Source of the DNA: Acidobacteria bacterium RIFCSPHIGHO2_01_FULL_67_28
GTDB taxonomy: Bacteria > Acidobacteriota > Terriglobia > Acidiferrales > 2-02-FULL-67-57
Direction: 5' to 3'
Assembly (NCBI GenBank): GCA_001766965.1
Contig: MEKM01000179.1
Location: forward strand, 2,557-8,657
Length of the DNA: 6,101 bases
A model generated the notes under the pieces. It saw nothing but the letters and a program-made list of their open reading frames with translations. It made no database searches and was not told where the DNA came from. The translations under genes were made by a program, and so were the position numbers. Shown here in pieces: positions 1 to 6,060 of this stretch. How positions within the stretch are numbered: the first letter of the stretch is position 1; each line of letters begins with the position of its first letter.

Positions 1-451
1 CGCCCGCGTACAGCATCGCCACTTCGTCGCAACGGTAGAAGCGCGGGCACTTCAGGCAATCCTTCCAGATTTTCTGCGGCAGGCTCTCGTGCGCCGCCGG
101 CGCGAAGCCGAGCCGGGCAAAGTAATCGGGGATGCGCGTAAAGAGACAGACGCGCTCGACGTGGTGCTGGCGGGCTTCGCCGAGCAGCGCCTCCACCACC
201 CGCCGCCCCGCGCCCCGCCGCTGCCGCCCGGCGTCTACGGCGATCGAGCGCACCTCGGCCAAGTCGGTCCCGTAGAAGTGCAGCGCGCCGCAGGCGATCA
301 CCTCGCCGCGGTGCTCGACCACGGTGAAGTCGCGGATGTTTTCGGAAATCTCCGCCAGCGACCGCGGCAAGAGGATCTCCTCGGCCACGTAGGCCGCCAT
401 CAGCGCGTGGATGCGCGCCGCGTCCGGCAGCCGCGCTTTACGCGTGCGCAC
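1..451 (-). CDS. argA: Short GNAT-type N-acetylglutamate synthase (partial, 3' end outside window)
   Basis: 150 codons are visible from a GTG at 451; the gene runs off the left edge, probably within a few residues of its end, since short NAGS proteins are about 150-170 residues. It is a single GNAT domain without the amino-acid-kinase domain of classical ArgA. Visible features are ILLPRSLAEISENIRDF at 26-42, AEVRSIAVD at 65-73 (beta4), QRRGAG at 77-82 (acetyl-CoA pyrophosphate loop), DYFARLGF at 109-116, and LPQKIWKDCLKCPRFYRCDE at 124-143 with cysteines 132, 135 and 141. These match, from memory, the stand-alone NAGS family annotated near arg genes in several phyla; the characterised Mycobacterium tuberculosis short NAGS (Rv2747) is related. 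The predicted role is acetylation of glutamate with acetyl-CoA, the first step of the pathway. GTG is the first possible start after an in-frame TGA at 461-463, and AAGGAG lies 4 nt upstream. A less specific GNAT role is possible but unlikely in this operon. Confidence 0.88.
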   Translation of the reverse strand, partial: MRTRKARLPDAARIHALMAAYVAEEILLPRSLAEISENIRDFTVVEHRGEVIACGALHFYGTDLAEVRSIAVDAGRQRRGAGRRVVEALLGEARQHHVERVCLFTRIPDYFARLGFAPAAHESLPQKIWKDCLKCPRFYRCDEVAMLYAG

Positions 452-1859
452 TGGGCTCCTTCACCCTGAGGGCATCAGCCCGAAGGCTTTCCAACCGCCT
501 CTTGGCTTCCGCCAGTGCCTGCTCGACCCGCGCCGGCGCGGTGCCGCCGGGAACATCGTGGGCGGCGAGCACGGCCTCGAGCTTCAGAGCATCGTAGAAG
601 TCTTTGTCGAACTCCGGCCGGAAGCGCCGCAGCTCGTCGAGCGTAAGCGTTTCGAGCGCCTTGCTCTTTTCCAGGCAGTAGACCACCGCCTGGCCGACGG
701 CGGCGTGGGCCTGGCGGAAGGGCACGCCGCGCGCGGCGAGGTAGCCGGCCGCGGCGGTAGCGTTCAAGAACGGCGCCTGCGCCGCCGCCTGCATCCGCTC
801 CCGGTCGAACTCGACCGCGCCGAGGAAGCCCGCGGCGACGGCGAGCGACCCGGCCACTGTGTCCGCCGCGTCGAAGAGCGGCTCCTGGCTTTCCTGCAAG
901 TCCTTGTTGTAGGCGAGCGGCAGCCCTTTCAGCACGAAGGCCAGCGCCGTGGCCGCCCCCAGCACGCGGCCCGCCTTGCCGCGCAGGAGCTCGAGCGCGT
1001 CCGGGTTCTTTTTCTGCGGCAGGGCGCTGCTGCCGGTCGCGAAGCGGTCGGGCAGGCGCACGAAACCGTACTCGGCGGTGGAAAAAAGGGCCAGCTCCTC
1101 CGCCCAGCGGCTCAAGTGCAGAGCGACGAAGCCGAGCCCGTGGAGGAACTCGAGGGCGAAGTCGCGGTCGCTGGTGGCGTCGAGGCTGTTGGCGGAAATC
1201 TGCGCGAAGCCGAGCTCGCGGGCAAGCGCGGCCCGGTCGAGCGCGAGCGGCGCGCCCGCCACCGCCCCCGAGCCCAGCGGCAGCGCGTCCACGCGCTTCG
1301 CGCAATCCGCCAGCCGCTCGGCGTCGCGGAAGAACATCTCCGCGTAGGCGAGCAGCCAGTGCGCGGCCAGCACCGGCTCGGCCCGCTGCAGATGCGTGTA
1401 AGCGGGCATCGCCGTCCGGCCGAGCCCCCCGGCGCGGGCGAGAAAGACTTCGATGAAGTCGGCCAGGCGGCCGCGGATCTCGCCCAATTGCCGGCGGACG
1501 TAGAGCCGGAGGTCGGTGGCAATCTGCTCGTTGCGGCTGCGCCCGGTGTGGAGCTTGGAGCCGACTTCGCCCACGAGCTCCACCAGGCCGAGCTCGGCAA
1601 AGTGGTGGACGTCTTCGGCCTCGGAGGCGTCGAGCCAAGCCGGCTCCTCCGCCGCTTTCTTTTCCAGGCGGTCGAGCCCGTCGAGGATCGTTTTCGTCTC
1701 CGGCGCCGCCAGCGCGCCGGCGCGCTCGAGCGCCCGGGCGTAGGCGCGGCTGGCAGCGAGCTCTTCGCCGAGCAGCCGCCGGTCGAACCCGAACGAGCGC
1801 TGCCAGCGCTCGAAGCCGGCGTCCAACGGCTCGCGGAGACGCCCCGCCCACATTTTCAT
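438..1859 (-). CDS. argH: Argininosuccinate lyase
   Basis: This 473-residue member of the fumarase/aspartase superfamily cleaves argininosuccinate to arginine and fumarate; the family is homotetrameric. Conserved regions seen are MWAGRL at 3-8, EDVHHFAE at 82-89, KLHTGRSRNEQ at 102-112, AYTHLQRAEP at 153-162 (Thr/His catalytic region), NSLDATSDRDF at 224-234, and the signature GSSALPQKKNPD at 276-287, which carries the catalytic serine loop. E. coli ArgH is 457 residues, so the length is normal. The frame stays open far upstream (to 2633) inside argG, but homology begins only at the MWAGR segment. The start is therefore ATG at 1859, overlapping argG as ATGA with AGGAG 11 nt upstream; a second ATG at 1853 is possible. 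The 3' end overlaps the acetyltransferase gene by 14 nt. Confidence 0.97.
   Translation of the reverse strand: MKMWAGRLREPLDAGFERWQRSFGFDRRLLGEELAASRAYARALERAGALAAPETKTILDGLDRLEKKAAEEPAWLDASEAEDVHHFAELGLVELVGEVGSKLHTGRSRNEQIATDLRLYVRRQLGEIRGRLADFIEVFLARAGGLGRTAMPAYTHLQRAEPVLAAHWLLAYAEMFFRDAERLADCAKRVDALPLGSGAVAGAPLALDRAALARELGFAQISANSLDATSDRDFALEFLHGLGFVALHLSRWAEELALFSTAEYGFVRLPDRFATGSSALPQKKNPDALELLRGKAGRVLGAATALAFVLKGLPLAYNKDLQESQEPLFDAADTVAGSLAVAAGFLGAVEFDRERMQAAAQAPFLNATAAAGYLAARGVPFRQAHAAVGQAVVYCLEKSKALETLTLDELRRFRPEFDKDFYDALKLEAVLAAHDVPGGTAPARVEQALAEAKRRLESLRADALRVKEPSAHA
456..461 (-). promoter_or_regulatory. Ribosome binding site of the argA-like gene
   Basis: AAGGAG on the minus strand ends 4 nt before the GTG at 451. 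An in-frame TGA at 461-463 rules out any earlier start, so this site and the GTG define the N-terminus. The spacing is a little short. Confidence 0.65.
1711..1726. repeat. Perfect 16-bp GC palindrome within argH
   Basis: AGCGCGCCGGCGCGCT is self-complementary and encodes an Ala/Arg/Gly-rich stretch of argH around residues 45-50. Its inner 12-mer CGCGCCGGCGCG recurs at 529-540, also in argH, as the core of a 14-bp palindrome at 528-541. Such palindromes are expected fairly often in GC-rich, Ala/Arg-rich coding sequence, so function is doubtful. Confidence 0.3.
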
Positions 1860-3061
1860 CGCGGCTTCTGCTCCTGGCGGAGCCGCGCCTGCACGCGCGC
1901 CGGCAGCCCGAGCAGCCGGATGAAGCCCTCGGCGTCCTTGGGGTTGTAGCCGTCCATCGAGAAAGCGGCGAGGTCGGTGCGGTAAAGCGAAAAGGGCGAC
2001 TGGCGGGTGAGCACGGTGATGTTGCCCTTGTAGAGCTCGAGCCGCACGCGCCCGGTGACCGTCTTCTGCGTGGCGGTGACGAAAGCGTCCAGCGCCTCCC
2101 GCAGCGGCGTGAACCACAGGCCGTAGTAGACCAGTTCGGCGTAGCGCAGGCCGACCGGCTGCTTGAAGTGCAGCAGCTCGCGGTCGAGGCAGAGCGCTTC
2201 GAGCTCGCGGTGCGCCGCCACCAGCAGCGTCCCCCCCGGCGTCTCGTAGCAGCCGCGCGACTTGATGCCGACGAAGCGGTTCTCGACCAGGTCCACCCGC
2301 CCCACGGCGTTGCGCGCCCCGATCTCGTTCAGCGCTTCGACCAGCGCCACCGGCTCGAGCCGCTTCCCGTTCACGCCGACGGGCGTGCCGGACTCGAATT
2401 CGATCTCGACCTCCTCCGCCTTGTCGGGCGCCTCTTGCGGCGAGCGGGTCCATTGCCAGGTGGTCGGGAGCGGAGCGTTCGCCGGGTCTTCCAGCTCGCC
2501 GCCTTCCGAGCTCAAGTGCCAGAGGTTGCGGTCGCGGCTGTGGAGGTTCTGCCGGCTCTGGTTGACGTTCACGTTGTGGCTGGCGGCGTAGTCGAGCGCG
2601 TCCTCCCGCGAGCGGATCTTCCATTCGCGCCACGGCGCAACAATCTTCAGCTCCGGCGCCAGCGCCTGGTAGGCGTGCTCGAAGCGCACCTGGTCGTTCC
2701 CTTTCCCGGTGCAGCCGTGAGCGACCGCCGCGGCCCCGAAGCGCCGCGCCACCTCCACCTGGCAGCGGGCCAGGACGGGCCGCGCCATCGAAGTCCCGAG
2801 CAGGTACTTGTGCTCGTAGACGGCGCCGGCGCGCAGCGTGGGGAAGATGGCGTCGCGCACGAACTCCTGCCGCAAGTCTTCCACCGTGACCTCGGCCGCG
2901 CCCGTGCGCCGCGCCTTCTCCGCCACCGCGCGCAGGTCTTCTCCCTGGCCGACATCACCGACCATGGCGATGACGTCGTAGGAGTAGTTCTCCTTCAGCC
3001 AGGGGATGATGATGGAAGTGTCGAGCCCCCCGGAGTACGCCAGGACGATTTTTTCAGCCAC
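1856..3061 (-). CDS. argG: Argininosuccinate synthase
   Basis: This 401-residue enzyme joins citrulline and aspartate with ATP to form argininosuccinate. The N-type ATP pyrophosphatase loop AYSGGLDTS is at 8-16. GDVGQGED at 35-42, AHGCTGKGNDQVRFE at 114-128 (citrulline/aspartate/ATP contacts), DRNLWHLSSEGGELEDP at 177-193, KSRGCYETPGG at 267-277, and SMDGYNPKDAEGF at 368-380 are all characteristic. The length fits the short (about 400-residue) class, as in Bacillus and human, rather than the longer E. coli type (447). The start is GTG at 3061, chosen because MAEKIVLAYSGG is the standard family beginning. Only a weak AGGGG lies upstream, so coupling to argF through the 8-nt overlap is likely. 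Residues 168-174 (QSRQNLH) differ from the usual Lys/Pro/aromatic stretch before the S-x-D-x-N-L loop. Identity is not in doubt. Confidence 0.97.
   Translation of the reverse strand: MAEKIVLAYSGGLDTSIIIPWLKENYSYDVIAMVGDVGQGEDLRAVAEKARRTGAAEVTVEDLRQEFVRDAIFPTLRAGAVYEHKYLLGTSMARPVLARCQVEVARRFGAAAVAHGCTGKGNDQVRFEHAYQALAPELKIVAPWREWKIRSREDALDYAASHNVNVNQSRQNLHSRDRNLWHLSSEGGELEDPANAPLPTTWQWTRSPQEAPDKAEEVEIEFESGTPVGVNGKRLEPVALVEALNEIGARNAVGRVDLVENRFVGIKSRGCYETPGGTLLVAAHRELEALCLDRELLHFKQPVGLRYAELVYYGLWFTPLREALDAFVTATQKTVTGRVRLELYKGNITVLTRQSPFSLYRTDLAAFSMDGYNPKDAEGFIRLLGLPARVQARLRQEQKPR
1871..1875 (-). promoter_or_regulatory. Probable ribosome binding site of argH
   Basis: AGGAG on the minus strand ends 11 nt before the ATG at 1859 and 17 nt before the alternative ATG at 1853. 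It therefore favours the first ATG. It lies in the last codons of argG. Confidence 0.5.
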
Positions 3062-4052
3062 GCGCGCGCCGCCCCTGTCCCGCCCCGAAGCTTCGGGGGC
3101 GATGCCCGTTTCCCATGAGCAGCAGCAGGATGGCTTTCTGCACGTGCAGGCGGTTTTCGGCCTGCTCGAAGACGAGCGAGGCGGGCGAGTCCATCACCGC
3201 GTCGGTCACCTCCTCGCCCCGATGGGCCGGCAGGCAGTGGAGGAAGACGGCGTGCGGCGCCGCCTGCGCCATCAGTTCCGCGTTCACCTGGTAGGGCGCG
3301 AAGATTTTTTTCCGCGCGGCGGTCTCGGCCTCCTGCCCCATGCTGGCCCAGACGTCGGTGTAGACCGCGTCGGCCCCGCGCACCGCTTCCTGCCAGTCGT
3401 AGGTGAGCTCGACCCGGCCGCCGGTGCGGGCGGCGGTTTCGCTGGCGGCGCGGACGATGTCGGCGTCGGGCTCGTAGCCGGGCGGCGTGGCCACGGCGAT
3501 GCGGCCGCCGACGAGCGCCACCGTCAGCAGCAGCGAGTGGCAGACGTTATTGCCGTCACCCACGAAAGCAAGCTTCACCCGCCGCAAATCGCCGAAGCGC
3601 TCCTCGAGCGTGAAGTAGTCGCCCAGCGCCTGGCAGGGATGCTCGCGGTCGCTCAAGCCGTTGATGACCGGAATGGAAGCGTGCGCGGCCATCTCCGTCA
3701 CCGTGCGGTGCGCGAAGGTGCGGAGCACGACGCCGTCCACCCAGCGCTCGAGGTTGCGGGCGATGTCGCCCAGGCTCTCGCGGGCCCCGAGGCGCGCCCC
3801 GGTCTCGTCGAAGAAGAGCGCGCGGCCGCCGAGCTCCGCCATCCCCACCTCGAAGGTGATGCGCGTGCGCAGCGACGCCTTCTCGAAAATCAGCACCAGC
3901 TGCTTGCCCGCCAGCGCCGTGTGGAACTCCTCGGGGCGCTCTTTCACCAGCCCGGTCAGCTCGAGAATCCCCTCCGCCTCGGGCGGTGTGAGGTCCTGGA
4001 TGGACAGCAGGTCGGGGCCCGACAACCGCGTCAGCGTGCGCAGCGTGCTCAC
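3054..4052 (-). CDS. argF: Ornithine carbamoyltransferase
   Basis: This 332-residue OTC makes citrulline from ornithine and carbamoyl phosphate. The carbamoyl-phosphate half holds FEKASLRTR at 56-64 (the S-x-R-T-R motif), VLRTFAH at 109-115, and HPCQALGD at 138-145. The ornithine half holds VGDGNNV at 164-170, TDVWASMGQE at 232-241 (the SMG loop), and LHCLPAHRGEEV at 271-282 with the catalytic cysteine C273. The SMG loop and HCLPAHRG favour ornithine over acetyl- or succinylornithine. The start is GTG at 4052, overlapping the argD stop as GTGA; AAAGGAG lies 12 nt upstream, rather far, so reinitiation after argD is likely. After the usual end near LLLLMG (313) there is a basic, Gly/Arg-rich tail of about 18 residues. 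Part of that tail is encoded by a perfect 16-nt palindrome. It overlaps argG by 8 nt. Confidence 0.96.
   Translation of the reverse strand: MSTLRTLTRLSGPDLLSIQDLTPPEAEGILELTGLVKERPEEFHTALAGKQLVLIFEKASLRTRITFEVGMAELGGRALFFDETGARLGARESLGDIARNLERWVDGVVLRTFAHRTVTEMAAHASIPVINGLSDREHPCQALGDYFTLEERFGDLRRVKLAFVGDGNNVCHSLLLTVALVGGRIAVATPPGYEPDADIVRAASETAARTGGRVELTYDWQEAVRGADAVYTDVWASMGQEAETAARKKIFAPYQVNAELMAQAAPHAVFLHCLPAHRGEEVTDAVMDSPASLVFEQAENRLHVQKAILLLLMGNGHRPRSFGAGQGRRARG
3083..3098. repeat. Perfect 16-bp palindrome (potential hairpin) in the argF tail
   Basis: CCCCGAAGCTTCGGGG is its own reverse complement. In mRNA it could fold as a 6-bp stem (CCCCGA/TCGGGG) with a 4-nt AGCU loop. It encodes argF residues 319 to about 324, in the extra C-terminal tail, and lies 22-37 nt before the argG GTG. 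There is no T-run after it, so it is not a standard intrinsic terminator. A role in mRNA processing or in tuning argG translation is inference only. Confidence 0.5.
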
Positions 4053-5278
4053 TTTTTCTTGGCGCTCCTTTGTTCGGCGTCCACGCCGGCGAAGACCTCC
4101 TCCAGCGTGGCGATGACGTTGTCCACCTGCCGCTCGGTGACGATATAGGGCGGCAGGAAACGCAAGACCGTGTCGTGGGTGCAGTTCAGGATGACGCCGC
4201 GCGCCAGCGCCTCGCGCACGATGGCCTTGCCGGGGAGCGCCAACTCGACGCCCACCATCAATCCCAGGCCGCGCACCTCGCGGATCCAGTCGTACTTCTT
4301 CTTCAGCTCCTCGAGCCGCGCGCGGAAGTACCCGCCCACGCGCCGCACGCGCGCGAGCAGCCGCTCGCGCTCAATGGTTTCGAGAAAAGCCAGCGCCACC
4401 GCGCAGGCCAGCGGCCCGCCGCCGAAGGTCGTGCCGTGCATCCCCGGATGAAACGCCAGCGCCACGCGCTCGCGCGCGAGGATCGCGCCGAGCGGCAGGC
4501 CCGCCGCCAGCGGCTTCGCCACCGTGACGATGTCGGGCTGAATCCCGTAGTGCTCGTAGGCGAACCAGCGCCCGGTCCGGCAGAGTCCGGACTGGATTTC
4601 GTCGGCGATGAGCAGCGCGTTCCCCCGGCGCGTGAGCGCCCGCGCTCGCGCGAAGAACTCCCGCGTCAGCGGCTGAATGCCGCCTTCTCCCTGGATGGGC
4701 TCGACGAGGATGGCGCAGACGCTCGAGTCGAACTGGCGCTCGAGGTCGCGGACGTCGTTGAAGCGCACGAAGCGCACCCCGGGCACGAGCGGCGCAAAGG
4801 GCGCGCGGTACTTCTTCTGCCCGGTCGCCGCCAGCGCCGCAAACGTCCGCCCGTGGAAAGAATTCTCGAGCGCGAGAATCCGCCAGCGCGGCTTGTGGCC
4901 GTTGGAGCTGTGCAGGCGCGCGTAGGCGCGCGCGAGCTTCAAGGCGCCCTCGATGGCCTCGGTGCCGCTGTTGGTGAAAAAGACGCGGTCGAGCCCGGAA
5001 ATCTTCGCGAGCCGACGCGCCAGCGCCGCCTGGTAGTCGTGGTAAAACAAGTTGGAGACGTGGAGCAGGCGTCCCGCCTGCGCGGCCAGCGCGCGGCGGA
5101 CGGCGGGGTGGCCGTGCCCGAGCGCGTTCACACCGATGCCGCTCAAGAAATCCAAGTAGCGCCGCCCGGCGGCGTCCCACAAATAGCAGCCGCGCCCGCG
5201 CCGGAAGAGCACCGGCTGGCGGTCGTAGGTGGGCACCAGCAGCTCGGCTTCGGCGCGCTTCACTCCGGCGAGCGTCAT
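4049..5278 (-). CDS. argD: Acetylornithine aminotransferase (class III, PLP-dependent)
   Basis: This 409-residue cytoplasmic aminotransferase converts N-acetylglutamate-5-semialdehyde and glutamate to N-acetylornithine and 2-oxoglutarate. Class III features are clear: GIGVNALGHGHP at 47-58, FTNSGTEAIEGALKLAR at 101-117 (cofactor phosphate loop), ENSFHGRT at 138-145, EPIQGEGG at 193-200, IADEIQSG at 224-231 (D226 contacts the pyridine nitrogen), AKPLAAGLPLGA at 254-265 with K255 as the expected Schiff-base lysine, and HGTTFGGGPLAC at 281-292. Its length is close to E. coli ArgD (406). The start is ATG at 5278, with GGAGGT 9 nt upstream; it overlaps the argB stop as ATGA. The C-terminus ends in a lysine run (SAKKK). 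ArgD enzymes often also serve as succinyldiaminopimelate aminotransferase (DapC), and sequence alone cannot exclude that. The position inside arg genes makes ArgD the primary call. Confidence 0.95.
   Translation of the reverse strand: MTLAGVKRAEAELLVPTYDRQPVLFRRGRGCYLWDAAGRRYLDFLSGIGVNALGHGHPAVRRALAAQAGRLLHVSNLFYHDYQAALARRLAKISGLDRVFFTNSGTEAIEGALKLARAYARLHSSNGHKPRWRILALENSFHGRTFAALAATGQKKYRAPFAPLVPGVRFVRFNDVRDLERQFDSSVCAILVEPIQGEGGIQPLTREFFARARALTRRGNALLIADEIQSGLCRTGRWFAYEHYGIQPDIVTVAKPLAAGLPLGAILARERVALAFHPGMHGTTFGGGPLACAVALAFLETIERERLLARVRRVGGYFRARLEELKKKYDWIREVRGLGLMVGVELALPGKAIVREALARGVILNCTHDTVLRFLPPYIVTERQVDNVIATLEEVFAGVDAEQRSAKKK
4065..4071 (-). promoter_or_regulatory. Probable ribosome binding site of argF, long spacing
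   Basis: AAAGGAG on the minus strand ends 12 nt before the GTG at 4052, inside the last codons of argD. The spacing exceeds the usual 5-9 nt, but no closer candidate is visible. The short A-run between it and the start may keep the mRNA unstructured. Confidence 0.5.
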
Positions 5279-6060
5279 GCCGCCACCACCTCCGTTCCAA
5301 TCCGCGCTTCCGCCGCCACCACTTGCGGCAGCGCTTCCACTTCTTCGGCCGGCACGATGTGCACGCGCTCGACCCCGCCGGCGAGCGCCCGCCGGCAGGC
5401 GTCGAGCTTGGGGAGCATCCCCCCGCGGATGACTTCGCGCTCGGCCAGCGCTTCAATCTCCGCCGCCCGCAGCCGCTCGATGAGCGCCTTGTCCGAATCC
5501 CACACGCCCGGCACGTCGGTCAGGAAAACCAGGGCTTCGGCCGCGCAAGCCACCGCGCAGGCCGCGGCCATCTGGTCGGCATTGATGTTGTAGTACTCGC
5601 CGTCCAGGCCCAGCGCCAGGCTCGCCACCACCGGCAGGGCGCCCTCGGCCCAGATGGCTTCGAGCCAGCGCGGATCGGCCGAGCAGATTTCGCCGACAAA
5701 GCCGAGGTCGCGCCCGTTCATCGGAACCTTGCGGGCGCGGAAGGCGAGCCCGTCTCCGCCCGTGAGTCCCACGGCGAGCTGCCCGGCGCGCGCCAGCGCC
5801 GCCACCAGCCGCTTGTTCACCCCGCCGGCGAGCACCATCAGGGCGACGTCGCGGGTTTCGGCGTCGGTGACGCGCAGGCCGTTGACGAACTCGCTCGGCT
5901 TGCCGAGCTGCTCGAGCGTGCGGGTGAGCGCGGCGCCGCCGCCGTGGACGACCGCCACGCGGTGGCCGGCCGCGGCCAGCGCTGCCAGCGCCTGCGCGCA
6001 GCGGGCGAGCAAGTCCGCGTCCTCGAGCGCCGCCCCGCCCAGCTTCACCACCAGCTTCAC
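5275..6060 (-). CDS. argB: N-acetylglutamate kinase
   Basis: This 261-residue amino-acid kinase phosphorylates N-acetyl-L-glutamate with ATP, the second step of arginine synthesis, in the cytoplasm. Visible motifs in order are K6-L-G-G at the N-terminus (phosphate-binding lysine), HGGG at 39-42, FVNGLRVTD at 58-66 (N-acetylglutamate site), GLTGGDG at 98-104, YNINAD at 157-162 with N158 and D162, FLTDVPGV at 179-186, and GGMLPKLDAC at 213-222 with K218. K6, N158, D162 and K218 match the catalytic set known from the E. coli enzyme, which has a similar length (258). The start is GTG at 6060, chosen because the KxGG strand follows immediately and AAGGAGG lies 7 nt upstream. No N-terminal helical extension is present, so it resembles the arginine-insensitive class. 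It overlaps argC and argD by 4 nt each. Confidence 0.97.
   Translation of the reverse strand: MKLVVKLGGAALEDADLLARCAQALAALAAAGHRVAVVHGGGAALTRTLEQLGKPSEFVNGLRVTDAETRDVALMVLAGGVNKRLVAALARAGQLAVGLTGGDGLAFRARKVPMNGRDLGFVGEICSADPRWLEAIWAEGALPVVASLALGLDGEYYNINADQMAAACAVACAAEALVFLTDVPGVWDSDKALIERLRAAEIEALAEREVIRGGMLPKLDACRRALAGGVERVHIVPAEEVEALPQVVAAEARIGTEVVAA
5288..5293 (-). promoter_or_regulatory. Ribosome binding site of argD
   Basis: GGAGGT on the minus strand ends 9 nt before the ATG at 5278, within the 3' end of argB. The spacing is slightly long but acceptable. Confidence 0.65.

Noticed and set aside
528..541. 14-bp GC palindrome in argH sharing a 12-mer core with the one at 1711-1726
   Set aside because: Self-complementary GC strings arise easily from Ala/Arg/Gly codons in this composition. 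There are no flanking features suggesting a recognition site.
475..1851. 458-codon minus-strand frame inside argH
   Set aside because: An Arg/Ala-rich out-of-frame reading of argH without motifs.
411..1949. 512-codon open frame on the plus strand antisense to argH
   Set aside because: It is the mirror of argH codons in GC-rich DNA. The product is Arg/Glu/Val-rich with no recognisable fold, and argH on the other strand carries all family motifs.
1860..2633. Upstream continuation of the argH frame within argG, making a 731-codon frame
   Set aside because: Residues upstream of MKMWAGR are Arg/Ala/Gly-rich low-complexity sequence read out of frame from argG. ArgH homology and length both fit a start at 1859.
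3083..3098. Intrinsic terminator between argF and argG
   Set aside because: The hairpin is not followed by a T-run on the minus strand. It lies within coding sequence and the genes overlap, so termination there would be odd.
4011..4023. Inverted repeat GTCGGG-G-CCCGAC early in argF
   Set aside because: A one-base loop cannot form as written, and opening it leaves a weak 4-5 bp stem. It is likely chance in GC-rich coding sequence.
2168..4148. Long plus-strand open frames antisense to argG and argF (2168-3118, 3006-4148)
   Set aside because: Same shadow effect. The translated products show no domain, and neither has a convincing ribosome site independent of the real genes.
4371..5456. 361-codon minus-strand frame across argB/argD
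   Set aside because: An out-of-frame reading of argB and argD, dominated by Arg and Ala, with no family signature.
4070..5593. 507-codon plus-strand open frame antisense to argD and argB
   Set aside because: It spans two genuine genes on the opposite strand and has a composition set by their codons, with no motif of its own. A GC-rich third position commonly leaves the antisense frame open.
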